A DNA stretch of 34,283 nt from Saccharomonospora iraqiensis subsp. paurometabolica YIM 90007 (lineage in GTDB: Bacteria > Actinomycetota > Actinomycetes > Mycobacteriales > Pseudonocardiaceae): positions 14,601 to 48,883 of the forward strand of contig NZ_KI912185.1 of NCBI RefSeq assembly GCF_000231035.2. Reading direction: 5' to 3'. The translations under genes were made by a program, and so were the position numbers. The notes below the pieces were generated by a model. It was given only the letters and a program-made list of their open reading frames with translations. It was not told the origin of the DNA and did not search any database. Below, in pieces: positions 16,103 through 23,853 of the stretch (positions within the stretch are counted from its first letter, which is position 1; the number at the start of each line of letters is the position of its first letter).

Positions 16103-16417
16103 GTGGGACTCACCGATGTGACTCGGCATGCCGTTCTCTCGGCCATCGAGGAATGTGACCGCGTGGGCAGGGAACGATTCCTGGCCGACCACGGCTACGC
16201 GGAGGCTCGTGCGTACCTGCTCCAGTACGAGGGCAGGAGCTACGACTCGAAAGCGATCATCGGTGTCGCGCACGGCTACCTGTCGGGGCGCGAGCCGTTG
16301 CGGTCCGACGAGTTCACCGGAGGGGAACAGAACGTGGTCCGGAGACTGCGACTGCTCGGGTTCCACGTGACTACGTCCAACGACGAACCGGAGACGCCGG
16401 CCTCAAGCGCAGGCTGA
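16103..16417 (+). CDS. Stand-alone ScoMcrA-like N-terminal head-domain protein
   Basis: About 104 residues. The central text, FLADHGYAEARAYLLQYEGRSYDSKAIIGVAHGY, then LRSDEFTGGEQNVVRRLRLLGFHV, matches my memory of the head domain at the N-terminus of ScoMcrA-like type IV restriction HNH nucleases. In those proteins it precedes the modified-DNA reader and nuclease domains, and its role is unclear to me. Here the domain is complete but ends in a short hydrophilic tail, with no HNH or SRA-like domain encoded after it. GTG 16103 was chosen for the promoter placed 6 nt before it; GTG 16085 is an alternative. It converges with the DUF7660 gene. Either a free accessory protein or the remnant of a restriction gene is possible. 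Confidence 0.68.
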   Translation: MGLTDVTRHAVLSAIEECDRVGRERFLADHGYAEARAYLLQYEGRSYDSKAIIGVAHGYLSGREPLRSDEFTGGEQNVVRRLRLLGFHVTTSNDEPETPASSAG

Positions 16418-16479
16418 CTGCTCCGTCGGCCTACGGCCCTTTGCCATCCGGTCACGCCGATGAGCCGGAAGCAGCCGAG

Positions 16480-16752
16480 TCACTCGTATGTCAGGGCCGC
16501 GCGGAAGAGAGCCGCGACGAGTGGCCAGGTAGGCGCTTCCGGCGTAGGTTCATCTCGCCACGCGAAATAGCCGTCCATGTCAAGGAGCCACGCAGTGGCC
16601 GCCTCGAGGAAATCCTCCGTTGTTGCGTTCTCGGCAGGTATGCGTCCTTGACGAATCATCGAGGTGAGGGAGCCCAGATACGTCGAAAGCTCCGCTCGAG
16701 AACTGATCGATTCCGGATCGAGCGTGTGCTCCATATCGTTGCGGTCCGGCAT
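16480..16752 (-). CDS. DUF7660-like small protein
   Basis: A 90-residue acidic protein. The C-terminal pattern TTEDFLEAATAWLLDMDGYFAWRDEPTPEAPTWPLVAALFRAALTYE fits the DUF7660 family as I remember it (FL-x-A-x-W-x-x-D-M-x-G, P-W, AA-x-x-YE), whose function is unknown. These proteins often sit next to polymorphic-toxin immunity genes, but no toxin is visible here. Codon usage is less GC-biased than in neighbouring genes, suggesting recent arrival. The start may be ATG 16752 or ATG 16734; neither has a strong ribosome site. Confidence 0.65.
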   Translation of the reverse strand: MPDRNDMEHTLDPESISSRAELSTYLGSLTSMIRQGRIPAENATTEDFLEAATAWLLDMDGYFAWRDEPTPEAPTWPLVAALFRAALTYE

Positions 16753-16794
16753 GACGGGGTTGACTCCCGGTGTCGTAGGGGTGAGTCTGAACGT

Positions 16795-17421
16795 TCAGGG
16801 CAGGTAGAGGTCGACCGGACCGGCGTCGACAGCCTCGACCCCGGCGCCGGAATGTTCGGCCAGCCATGCCGCGAAGCTGTCCACCTCGGCGGTGGGCACG
16901 GCGACGGTGAAGGTGACGTCGGAGGCGTAGTCCACGTCCCGCAGCCGGTACGGGGAGTGGCGCAGGTCGTGCTCCAGCCGCCCGGCGCGGTCGTGCGGGA
17001 CGGCCACCAGCATCGCGCGGTGACGCACCCGGCGGAGCTCACCGACGATGTCCAGCGTCGCACTGAGGGCGGCGGAGTAGGCACGGACCAGGCCACCGGC
17101 GCCGAGCTTGGTGCCGCCGAACCACCGGGACACCACGGCGACCACATCGGTCAGATCGCGCCGGGTCAGCACCTCCAGCATCGGCACACCGGCCGTACCC
17201 GACGGCTCGCCGTCGTCGTTGCTGCGGGCCGTGAGTGCACCCGTGTCGGGGTCGCCGATCCGCAGGGCGACGCAGTGGTGGGTGGCGTCCGGCCCGGCCT
17301 TCCGGACCCGCGCGATCATCGCCGAGGCCTCGTCGACGTCCGCGACCCGCGCCACGGTGCACCGGAACAGCGAGCGCTGGATGTCGATCTCGTGCTCCCC
17401 GTCGTGGGCGATCACCCGCAT
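16795..17421 (-). CDS. YigZ/IMPACT family protein
   Basis: A 208-residue protein of the widespread YigZ/IMPACT family, linked in eukaryotes to Gcn2 control and of uncertain role in bacteria. The family signature is complete: DDGEPSGTAGVPML followed by VAVVSRWFGGTKLGAGGLVRAYSAAL. The first domain (about 15-125) is the conserved IMPACT fold, and the second (about 130-208) is the ferredoxin-like DUF1949-type domain (VPHDRAGRLEHDLRHSPYRL). ATG 17421 has AAGGAG nine bases upstream; the frame stays open further but without similarity. No operon partner is evident. Confidence 0.92.
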   Translation of the reverse strand: MRVIAHDGEHEIDIQRSLFRCTVARVADVDEASAMIARVRKAGPDATHHCVALRIGDPDTGALTARSNDDGEPSGTAGVPMLEVLTRRDLTDVVAVVSRWFGGTKLGAGGLVRAYSAALSATLDIVGELRRVRHRAMLVAVPHDRAGRLEHDLRHSPYRLRDVDYASDVTFTVAVPTAEVDSFAAWLAEHSGAGVEAVDAGPVDLYLP

Positions 17422-17647
17422 CGGCCGACTCCTTCCCGCCCCGCCCGGTGGCACGAACCAGGGGCTTGGTCGAAGCGTCGCACCGTGCACGCACCTGAGG
17501 TTCTGGGGGTTCGTCGCCCGGATCGTAGCGAACGCGGTGTCATGGCCGGTGGAGCACTGTGAGCGACGACCGACCTTCCGGGCCGCACAGGGACCACAGG
17601 ACGCCGGAAGCGGCGGTACACAGCCGGACACGGTCGGACAGTACGAG

Positions 17648-17686
17648 AACGGCCCCTCGCCGCGTTTGCGCTGGTAAGGGGCCGTT
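17648..17686 (-). terminator. Hairpin downstream of tRNA-Leu
   Basis: AACGGCCCCT (17648-17657) pairs perfectly with AGGGGCCGTT (17677-17686) around 19 nt. It starts 19 nt beyond the mature tRNA 3' end on the minus strand and may end or process the tRNA transcript. No T-run follows. Confidence 0.55.
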
Positions 17687-17704
17687 TCGTGTGGTTTCGG
17701 AGGG

Positions 17705-17778
17705 TGCCCCCGGTGCGACTCGAACGCACACTGGACGGATTTTGAGTCCGCTGCCTCTGCCGATTGGGCTACGGGGGC
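17705..17778 (-). tRNA. tRNA-Leu, anticodon CAA, with a short class-I-type variable loop
   Basis: A 74-nt cloverleaf on the minus strand. The acceptor stem GCCCCCG/CGGGGGC is perfect. The anticodon stem GCGGA/TCCGT encloses loop CTCAAAA, giving anticodon CAA, which reads the Leu codon UUG. The T-arm is GTGCG-TTCGAAT-CGCAC. The discriminator is A73, as expected for leucine. The D-arm with AATCGGCAGAGGCA also looks like a tRNA-Leu. The variable loop is only CCAGT (5 nt), while bacterial tRNA-Leu normally has a long variable arm. The 3' CCA is not encoded. A TAAAGT -10 element lies at 17796-17791 upstream. Confidence 0.9.
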
Positions 17779-17790
17779 GTGGTGACGCGC

Positions 17791-17796
17791 ACTTTA
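17791..17796 (-). promoter_or_regulatory. -10 element for tRNA-Leu
   Basis: TAAAGT on the minus strand, 12 nt before the mature 5' end. The -35 is not convincing. Confidence 0.4.
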
Positions 17797-17980
17797 CTCC
17801 CCGTCGTCCGGAGTCGGACAGCGGGTCGGGCGGTCGGGGGTGGTGGGCCGGAACACCTGGGCAGTGGCGATCACCGCACGTGGCGAACGCCATCACGACC
17901 CGGGCCGTTGTTACCGGTAGCCTTTCCCGTAGCGGAACGCCGCTGTCAACCGTACCCGTCGAACGCCAGGAGGAACCCCG

Positions 17981-18613
17981 GTGAGCGAAGCGGCTACCGA
18001 GGCCAACGACGCCGCCGCCACGCCCCAGCGCCGTGTGCTCGTCGCCGAGGACGAGGCGCTGATCCGTCTCGACCTCGTCGAGATGCTCCGCGAAGAGGGC
18101 TACGACGTGGTCGGTGAGGCCGGAGACGGGGAAGAGGCCATCAAGCTCGCCACCGATCTGCGACCCGATCTGGTCATCCTCGACGTGAAGATGCCCAAGC
18201 TCGACGGCATCGACGCCGCCGCGAAGATCACCGGCGACCGGATCGCTCCCGTGGTGATCCTGACGGCGTTCAGCCAGCGGGACCTGGTGGAGCGCGCCCG
18301 CGAGGCGGGCAGCATGGCGTACCTGGTCAAGCCGTTCGCCAAGCGTGACCTGGTGCCCGCGATCGAACTCGCGGTCAGCCGGTTCTCCGAGCTGAAGGCG
18401 CTGGAGTCGGAGGTCGCCGGGCTCAACGACCGCCTGGAGACCCGCAAGCTGATCGACCGCGCCAAGGGCCTGCTCATGACCCACCAGGGCCTCACCGAGC
18501 CGGACGCCTTCCGCTGGATCCAGCGCACCGCGATGGACCGGCGGACCACCATGAAGGCTGTCGCCGAGGCGGTCATCGACAACTTCGGCACCGAGAAGGA
18601 CACGAGCAAGTAG
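17981..18613 (+). CDS. pdtaR: ANTAR-domain response regulator PdtaR
   Basis: A 210-residue two-component regulator that binds RNA rather than DNA. The receiver domain (about 18-130) has the acidic pair Glu23/Asp24, phospho-acceptor Asp68 in ILDVKMPKLDG, Thr95 and Lys117 in LVKPFA. The C-terminal ANTAR domain (about 135-198) contains RKLIDRAKGLLMTHQGLTEPDAFRWIQRTAMDRR. In M. tuberculosis PdtaR is phosphorylated by the cytosolic kinase PdtaS and acts by antitermination on hairpin-bearing transcripts; the kinase is not in this window. The GTG 17981 start follows AGGAGGAA. Its place a few genes upstream of polA matches the mycobacterial order. Confidence 0.93.
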   Translation: MSEAATEANDAAATPQRRVLVAEDEALIRLDLVEMLREEGYDVVGEAGDGEEAIKLATDLRPDLVILDVKMPKLDGIDAAAKITGDRIAPVVILTAFSQRDLVERAREAGSMAYLVKPFAKRDLVPAIELAVSRFSELKALESEVAGLNDRLETRKLIDRAKGLLMTHQGLTEPDAFRWIQRTAMDRRTTMKAVAEAVIDNFGTEKDTSK

Positions 18614-18625
18614 GCCGACCTCCCG

Positions 18626-18653
18626 CCGGCCGCGCCCGGCGCGGGCGGGCCGG
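18626..18653. terminator. GC-rich hairpin between convergent pdtaR and the acidic-protein gene
   Basis: CCGGCC (18626-18631) pairs with GGCCGG (18648-18653), and CGCCC (18633-18637) pairs with GGGCG (18643-18647), with one bulged G and a 5-nt loop. It is placed to serve both genes. No U-tract is visible. Confidence 0.5.
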
Positions 18654-18659
18654 TGGTCC

Positions 18660-20450
18660 TCAGGAGTTCGGCGCCTTGAACGACGCCTTCCGCGCCGCCT
18701 TCGCGACATCCGCGTCCGGGTGGTGGCGGCCGATCAGCGTGAGCACCGTGTGCCGGTGCGGATGGTCGAGGCGCCACATCGTGTCGAACACCGACTCCTC
18801 GCCCGGGCGCACGGCCTCGGCCAGATTCCCCGCCAGGTCGTCGGGCAGATCCTCCTCGTCGACCGCGCAGTAGAGGTCGAGCAGCAGCCACGCCAGGTCC
18901 TGGTCGTCCTGCTCGAACTCCGGCGCGGGTCCGTGCAGGTCGGTCAACGCCTGCCTGGCGTACGGGCGCAGCGCCGGCTCGTCGAGCAGCTCGCGCCAGA
19001 CCGCGTCGGCGTCCTCCCCGAGTTCGCGCAGCAGGGACGTGGCGATCAGACGTTCGTCCGGGCCCGCGTCCCGGGCCGCGTCCGCGAGCGCCCGCGCGGC
19101 CGTGTCGGCGTCGCGGACCGCGCGCCAGCCCCGCCATTCGTCCCGCAGGTCGTCGTCGGTGCCCGCGGTCCCGACCGCGAGCAGGTGCTCGGCGCTCATC
19201 TCCGCGGGTGGTGGGAGCAGGGGGATCTCCAGATCGTCGCTGAGCTCAGTCCACAGTGCGGAGAAACCGAGCGGACGCAGTCGCACGACGTCCACGTCGT
19301 CGATGTCGACCGCGCCGAGATCGGCCAGCCGTCCGTAGAGCACCCGGGCGGGGTCGCCGTGCACGGCGACCCAGTCCTCCCACGCCTCGTCCGCCCGTCC
19401 CGCGGGCAGGTCGTCCACCGCCATCTGCCGGATCATGCCGCTGTTCCGGGCCAGCGGGAGTCCGTCCCGGCGTGCCGCGAACAGCGGCAGCAGGGTGCTG
19501 CCCGCCGGGCGCAGGTCCAGGTCGATCTCGGCGGCGCGCTCGGCGTCGGTCACCATGCTCCACGCGCTCATCTCCGTGAGCGCCTGCCGCCAGACGAGCA
19601 GCACTGTGTCGTCGTCGCCGTCCGCCCACTCGTCGGCGACCTCCCCGGAGACCGCCCCGGTGTCCTCCACGTCCACGAAGCCGAGCGCCTCGGCCAGCTC
19701 CCACAGCTGCGCCAGTTCCGCGAGGCGGGCGTCGCTGTCCGGGGCGAGGTCGGGGTCGCCGAGGGCGAGCTCGTCCACCACCGCCGCCGCGTCCGCGGGC
19801 TCGAGATCGCCCTCGGCGGTCACGGGCCGACCGTCCCCGACCCAGCGGGCCAGCGCCAGGACACGGGCCAGACGCGGGCTCGCGCGTGCCTCGTCCGCGA
19901 GCTCGGCCTCGGACGGCAGTCGCAACGGCGGCAACCGGTCCGTCCCGAACACCGCGACAAGGTCGGCCACCCGGTCCGCGTCCTCGTCCTCCCCGGTGCC
20001 GGCCGAGTCCCCGGCCTCCCCGGGCCCGGCGGACACGTCCGCCTCCCGCCCCTCAGGCTCCGTCCCGACGAGATCGTGGAACGCGCCCGCGACCTCCTCG
20101 GCGAGTACGGCGTCGCCGAACTCGTCCGCCGCGGCGTCGATCTCCCGGCGCAGCTTCGCCCCGAGGGTGGCCGGAACGAGGCCGGTGTCGGCGGCGTACT
20201 CCACGACGGCCCGGGCCGCGTCCAGCACCGCGTCGATCCGGTCCGTGCCCACCCGGTCGGGGCAGTGGTCGAGCAGCAGCTCGGTCGCGGCGCCCTCCGT
20301 CAGGTCCCCCAGGTCGGTGACACCGAGGTCGTCCGACAGCGCCTCGAGGACCACGCCGAGGCCGTCGGCGGCCGGGAGGGACCGGCGGCCGGATCGTTCG
20401 GCCCACCGGGTGACGGCGTCGGTGGTGGCGGCGATCTCGTCGTGTCGCAT
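18660..20450 (-). CDS. Large acidic conserved-looking protein of unknown function
   Basis: A 596-residue, strongly acidic, mostly helical protein with no signal peptide or membrane segment. I do not recognise a catalytic motif. Residues about 135-165 are a low-complexity acidic linker (GPGEAGDSAGTGEDEDADR) separating an N-terminal helical domain from the main body. The C-terminus (MWRLDHPHRHTVLTLIGRHHPDADVAKAARKASFKAPNS) reads like an alpha-solenoid/HEAT-type end, and repeated helical pairs such as LRDEWRGWRAVRDADTAARAL and YARQALTDLH support a repeat-protein fold. It ends 46 bp from pdtaR, facing it. ATG 20450 is the first start; its ribosome site is weak. Confidence 0.82.
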   Translation of the reverse strand: MRHDEIAATTDAVTRWAERSGRRSLPAADGLGVVLEALSDDLGVTDLGDLTEGAATELLLDHCPDRVGTDRIDAVLDAARAVVEYAADTGLVPATLGAKLRREIDAAADEFGDAVLAEEVAGAFHDLVGTEPEGREADVSAGPGEAGDSAGTGEDEDADRVADLVAVFGTDRLPPLRLPSEAELADEARASPRLARVLALARWVGDGRPVTAEGDLEPADAAAVVDELALGDPDLAPDSDARLAELAQLWELAEALGFVDVEDTGAVSGEVADEWADGDDDTVLLVWRQALTEMSAWSMVTDAERAAEIDLDLRPAGSTLLPLFAARRDGLPLARNSGMIRQMAVDDLPAGRADEAWEDWVAVHGDPARVLYGRLADLGAVDIDDVDVVRLRPLGFSALWTELSDDLEIPLLPPPAEMSAEHLLAVGTAGTDDDLRDEWRGWRAVRDADTAARALADAARDAGPDERLIATSLLRELGEDADAVWRELLDEPALRPYARQALTDLHGPAPEFEQDDQDLAWLLLDLYCAVDEEDLPDDLAGNLAEAVRPGEESVFDTMWRLDHPHRHTVLTLIGRHHPDADVAKAARKASFKAPNS

Positions 20451-20578
20451 CGGGCGAGGTTATCGCCGGTTCCGGGCGGCGCGCCGCCCGACGGTGCGCG
20501 GGTGTGGACAACCGGCGGGTCGCCGCGTCCGCGGGACAGCGGCTGTGGACGGTCCCGGTGTCGAACGGCGCCGGCGGT

Positions 20579-21043
20579 TCACGCCGCGGTCGGACGGGGC
20601 CGGACCACGCAGGTGAGCCGGGCGGTGCAGCTGCGTTTACCCGCCTCGTCGCTGATGGTGATGTCCGCGGTCACCGTGCCGCGTCCCACGTGCAACGGGG
20701 TCGCCACCCCCGTGACGTGCCCGGAGGTGACCGCGCGGTGGTGGGTGCAGGACAGCTCCAGCCCCATCGCGACCCGGTCGGCCCCCGCGTTCAGCGCCGC
20801 GACCGTGGAGCCGAGTGCCTCCGCGAGAACGGCGTTGGCGCCCCCGTGCAGGAGCCCGTACGGCTGAAGATTTCCCTCGACCGGCATCGTGGCGGTGACC
20901 CGTTCCGGGGACAACTCGGTGAAGCTGAGTCCCACCTTGTCGTTGAGTTGCTGCTCGGCGATCTCCGGGCTGACGCCGGACAGCTCCTCACGGACTCGCT
21001 CCTCGGACACGTGCTCGGTCACTCGCGGCTCCTCGGTCGACAC
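20579..21043 (-). CDS. PaaI-type hotdog thioesterase
   Basis: A 154-residue hotdog-fold protein expected to hydrolyse acyl- or aryl-CoA thioesters. The active-site motif LQPYGLLHGGANAVLAEALGSTVA has the HGG turn and the acidic residue on the central helix. The later strands (GLELSCTHHRAVTSGHVTGVATPLHVGRGTVTADITI) fit the PaaI/YdiI-like branch. The start is GTG 21043 with no clear Shine-Dalgarno. It diverges from polA across only 41 bp, where the two -10 elements overlap. From memory, a thioesterase beside polA recurs in related actinobacteria. Confidence 0.88.
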   Translation of the reverse strand: MSTEEPRVTEHVSEERVREELSGVSPEIAEQQLNDKVGLSFTELSPERVTATMPVEGNLQPYGLLHGGANAVLAEALGSTVAALNAGADRVAMGLELSCTHHRAVTSGHVTGVATPLHVGRGTVTADITISDEAGKRSCTARLTCVVRPRPTAA

Positions 21044-21067
21044 GACGGGCCAGGCTGTCGGCCCCTC

Positions 21068-21077
21068 AGCCTAGACT
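21068..21077. promoter_or_regulatory. Overlapping divergent -10 elements for polA and the thioesterase
   Basis: AGCCTAGACT contains TAGACT on the plus strand (21072-21077, 7 nt before polA GTG) and TAGGCT on the minus strand (21073-21068, about 24 nt before the thioesterase GTG). The near-symmetrical sequence suggests a bidirectional promoter whose two directions exclude each other. Confidence 0.45.
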
Positions 21078-21084
21078 CACGGGG

Positions 21085-23793
21085 GTGAGCCCCAACGAGA
21101 ACACCTCCGTAGCGAACGACACACCGCGGCTTCTGCTGATCGACGGCCATTCCATGGCGTATCGCGCGTTCTTCGCCGTGCCCGCCGACCGGTTCCAGAC
21201 CTCCACCGGCCAGGTGACCAACGCGGTGTTCGGGTTCACCTCGATGCTGATCAACCTGCTGCGCGACGAGAACCCCACCCACCTCGCGGTCGCGTTCGAC
21301 GTGTCGCGGCAAACCTTCCGCACGGAGGTCTTCGAGGACTACAAGGCGAACCGGTTGACCACCCCCGACGAGTTCCGGGGCCAGGTGGAACTCGTCCGGG
21401 AGGTACTCGCCGCCCTCTCGATCCCGGTGCTGGACAAGGAGGGCTACGAGGCCGACGACGTGATCGCCACGCTGACCACGCAGGCCGAGAACGAGTACGA
21501 CGTCCTGATCTGTACCGGGGACCGGGACGCGCTGCAGCTGGTCAACGACTCGGTGACCGTGCTCTATCCCCGCAAGGGAGTGTCCGACCTCGTCCGGTTC
21601 GACCCGGCCGGGGTCGAGGAGAAGTACGGACTCTCACCGGACCAGTACCCGGACTTCGCCGCCCTGCGCGGCGACCCGTCGGACAACCTGCCCGGCATCC
21701 CGGGGGTGGGGGAGAAGACCGCGACGAAGTGGATCCGCCAGTTCGGCTCGCTGGACGCGCTCGTCGACCGGGTCGACGAGGTCAAGGGCAAGGTCGGCGA
21801 CACGCTCCGGGCGCATCTCGACTCCGTGGTGCTGAACCGGCAGCTCACCGAGCTCATCCGGCAGGTGCCGCTGGAGGTCACCCCGGCTGACCTCGCGCTG
21901 CGCCCCTGGGACCGGGACGCGGTGCACCGGGTCTTCGACGAGCTCGAGTTCCGTGTCCTGCGTGACCGGCTGTTCGCGTCCCTGTCCAGTGCCGAACCGG
22001 AGGCCGACGCCGGTTTCGAGGTCACGGGCACCGCGCTGGAGCCGGGCACCGTGTCCGACTGGCTGGCACGCAACGTCCCCCGCGGCAGCACCGTGGGGCT
22101 GTCCGCGCGCACCACCGGCGCGTCGGTGGAGGCGGACCTGCGGTCGCTGGCGCTGTCGACCGCGGACGGCCACGGTGCCTACGTCGACGTCGCCACGGTG
22201 ACCGAGGAGGACGACCGGGCACTCGCGGCGTGGCTGGCCGACCCGGAGGTGGCCAAGGTCGGACACTCGCTGAAGACGGCGCTGCACGCGCTGCGGGCCC
22301 GGGGGTGGTTCCCCGAGGGGCTGGCGATGGACACCGAGCTCGCCGCGTATCTCGTACGGCCGGGTCAACGGTCGTTCGAGCTCGACGACCTGGTGCTGCG
22401 GTATCTGCGCCGGGAGCTGACGTCCGAGACCCCGGACGACGGGGGGCAGATGTCGCTGTTGGACACCGGCGACACCGACACCCAGCACGTGCACGCCGAG
22501 CTGGTGCGCGCCCGCGCCGTGGCGGAGCTGTCCGGTGTCCTGGCCGACGAGCTCACCACCATCGGTGGGGCGGACCTGCTCCGGGACATCGAGATGCCGC
22601 TGCTGTCGGTGATCACCGAACTCGAGGCGGCGGGCATCGCCGTGGACGCCGACGCGCTGACCACGCTGGAGGCGCACTATGCGAGCCGGGTGAAGGAGGC
22701 CACCGAGAACGCGTACTCGGTGATCGGCAAGCAGATCAACCTGGGCTCACCGAAACAGCTCCAGGTCGTGCTCTTCGACGAGCTGGGCATGCCGAAGACG
22801 AAGCGCACCAAGACCGGCTACACCACCGACGCCGACGCGCTCCAGACCCTCTACGAGAAGACCGAGCACCCGTTCCTGGCCCACCTGCTCGAACACCGGG
22901 ACGCCACCCGCCTGCGCACCACCGTCGAGGGCCTGATCAAGGCGATCGCCGACGACGGCCGCATCCACACCACGCTGCACCAGACGATCGCCGCCACCGG
23001 GCGGCTGTCGTCGGTCGACCCGAACCTGCAGAACATCCCGATCCGGACCGACGAGGGCCGCCGCATCCGGGACGCCTTCGTCGTCGGCGAGGGCTACTCC
23101 CAGCTCATGACCGCCGACTACAGCCAGATCGAGATGCGCATCATGGCGCACCTGTCCGGGGACGCGGCGCTCATCGAGTCGTTCCAGTCCGGATTCGACT
23201 TCCACGCGTCCACGGCGGCCCGGGTGTTCGGGGTGGAACCGACCGAGGTCGGTGGGGAACAGCGCGCCAAGATCAAGGCGATGAACTACGGACTGGCGTA
23301 CGGGCTGTCCGCGTACGGACTGTCGCAGCAGCTGCGCATCTCCACCGAGGAGGCACGCGGGCTGATGGACGACTACTTCGCGGGCTTCGGCGGCGTGCGG
23401 GACTACCTGCGCGGCGTCGTCGACCAGGCCGCGAAGGACGGCTACACCCAGACCCTCTTCGGCCGCCGCCGCTACCTGCCCGACCTCACCAGCGACAACC
23501 GGCAGCGCCGTGAGATGGCGGAGCGCATGGCGCTCAACGCGCCCATCCAGGGGAGTGCGGCCGACATCATCAAGGTCGCCATGCTCGGGGTGCACCGGGC
23601 GCTGACGGACTCGGAACTGCGCAGCCGGGTCCTCCTGCAGGTGCACGACGAGCTCGTGCTGGAGGTCGCCGACGGGGAACAGGCCGACGTCGAGGCGCTG
23701 GTGCGGCGCGAGATGGGTGCGGCCTACCCGCTCTCGGTGCCGTTGGAGGTCTCGGTCGGGTACGGGCGGTCCTGGAACGAGGCCGCCCACTGA
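21085..23793 (+). CDS. polA: DNA polymerase I
   Basis: A 902-residue family A polymerase for Okazaki-fragment maturation and repair synthesis. Domains: 5' nuclease (about 1-300; IDGHSMAYRAFFA, CTGDRDALQLV, SDNLPGIPGVGEKTA), a 3'-5' exonuclease-like domain (about 310-490), and the polymerase (about 495-902) with motif A ADYSQIEMRIMAHLSGD, motif B RAKIKAMNYGLAYG and motif C LLQVHDELVLEV. The exonuclease domain lacks the metal-binding DxE: the equivalent strand reads VGLSARTTGAS and the later GxxLKxD position reads GHSLKTAL. Proofreading should therefore be absent, as in mycobacterial PolA. The start is GTG 21085, with a -10 box placed for a leaderless message. Confidence 0.97.
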   Translation: MSPNENTSVANDTPRLLLIDGHSMAYRAFFAVPADRFQTSTGQVTNAVFGFTSMLINLLRDENPTHLAVAFDVSRQTFRTEVFEDYKANRLTTPDEFRGQVELVREVLAALSIPVLDKEGYEADDVIATLTTQAENEYDVLICTGDRDALQLVNDSVTVLYPRKGVSDLVRFDPAGVEEKYGLSPDQYPDFAALRGDPSDNLPGIPGVGEKTATKWIRQFGSLDALVDRVDEVKGKVGDTLRAHLDSVVLNRQLTELIRQVPLEVTPADLALRPWDRDAVHRVFDELEFRVLRDRLFASLSSAEPEADAGFEVTGTALEPGTVSDWLARNVPRGSTVGLSARTTGASVEADLRSLALSTADGHGAYVDVATVTEEDDRALAAWLADPEVAKVGHSLKTALHALRARGWFPEGLAMDTELAAYLVRPGQRSFELDDLVLRYLRRELTSETPDDGGQMSLLDTGDTDTQHVHAELVRARAVAELSGVLADELTTIGGADLLRDIEMPLLSVITELEAAGIAVDADALTTLEAHYASRVKEATENAYSVIGKQINLGSPKQLQVVLFDELGMPKTKRTKTGYTTDADALQTLYEKTEHPFLAHLLEHRDATRLRTTVEGLIKAIADDGRIHTTLHQTIAATGRLSSVDPNLQNIPIRTDEGRRIRDAFVVGEGYSQLMTADYSQIEMRIMAHLSGDAALIESFQSGFDFHASTAARVFGVEPTEVGGEQRAKIKAMNYGLAYGLSAYGLSQQLRISTEEARGLMDDYFAGFGGVRDYLRGVVDQAAKDGYTQTLFGRRRYLPDLTSDNRQRREMAERMALNAPIQGSAADIIKVAMLGVHRALTDSELRSRVLLQVHDELVLEVADGEQADVEALVRREMGAAYPLSVPLEVSVGYGRSWNEAAH

Positions 23794-23853
23794 CGCTCCC
23801 CGCCCGCCGCACACGGGAGATTAGCGGGTCACTCGTTCGGGTATTCGCAGGTC

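Noticed and set aside
17648-17778. tRNA-associated attachment site of an integrated element
   Set aside because: I found no direct repeat of the tRNA 3' end nearby and no integrase gene in the window.
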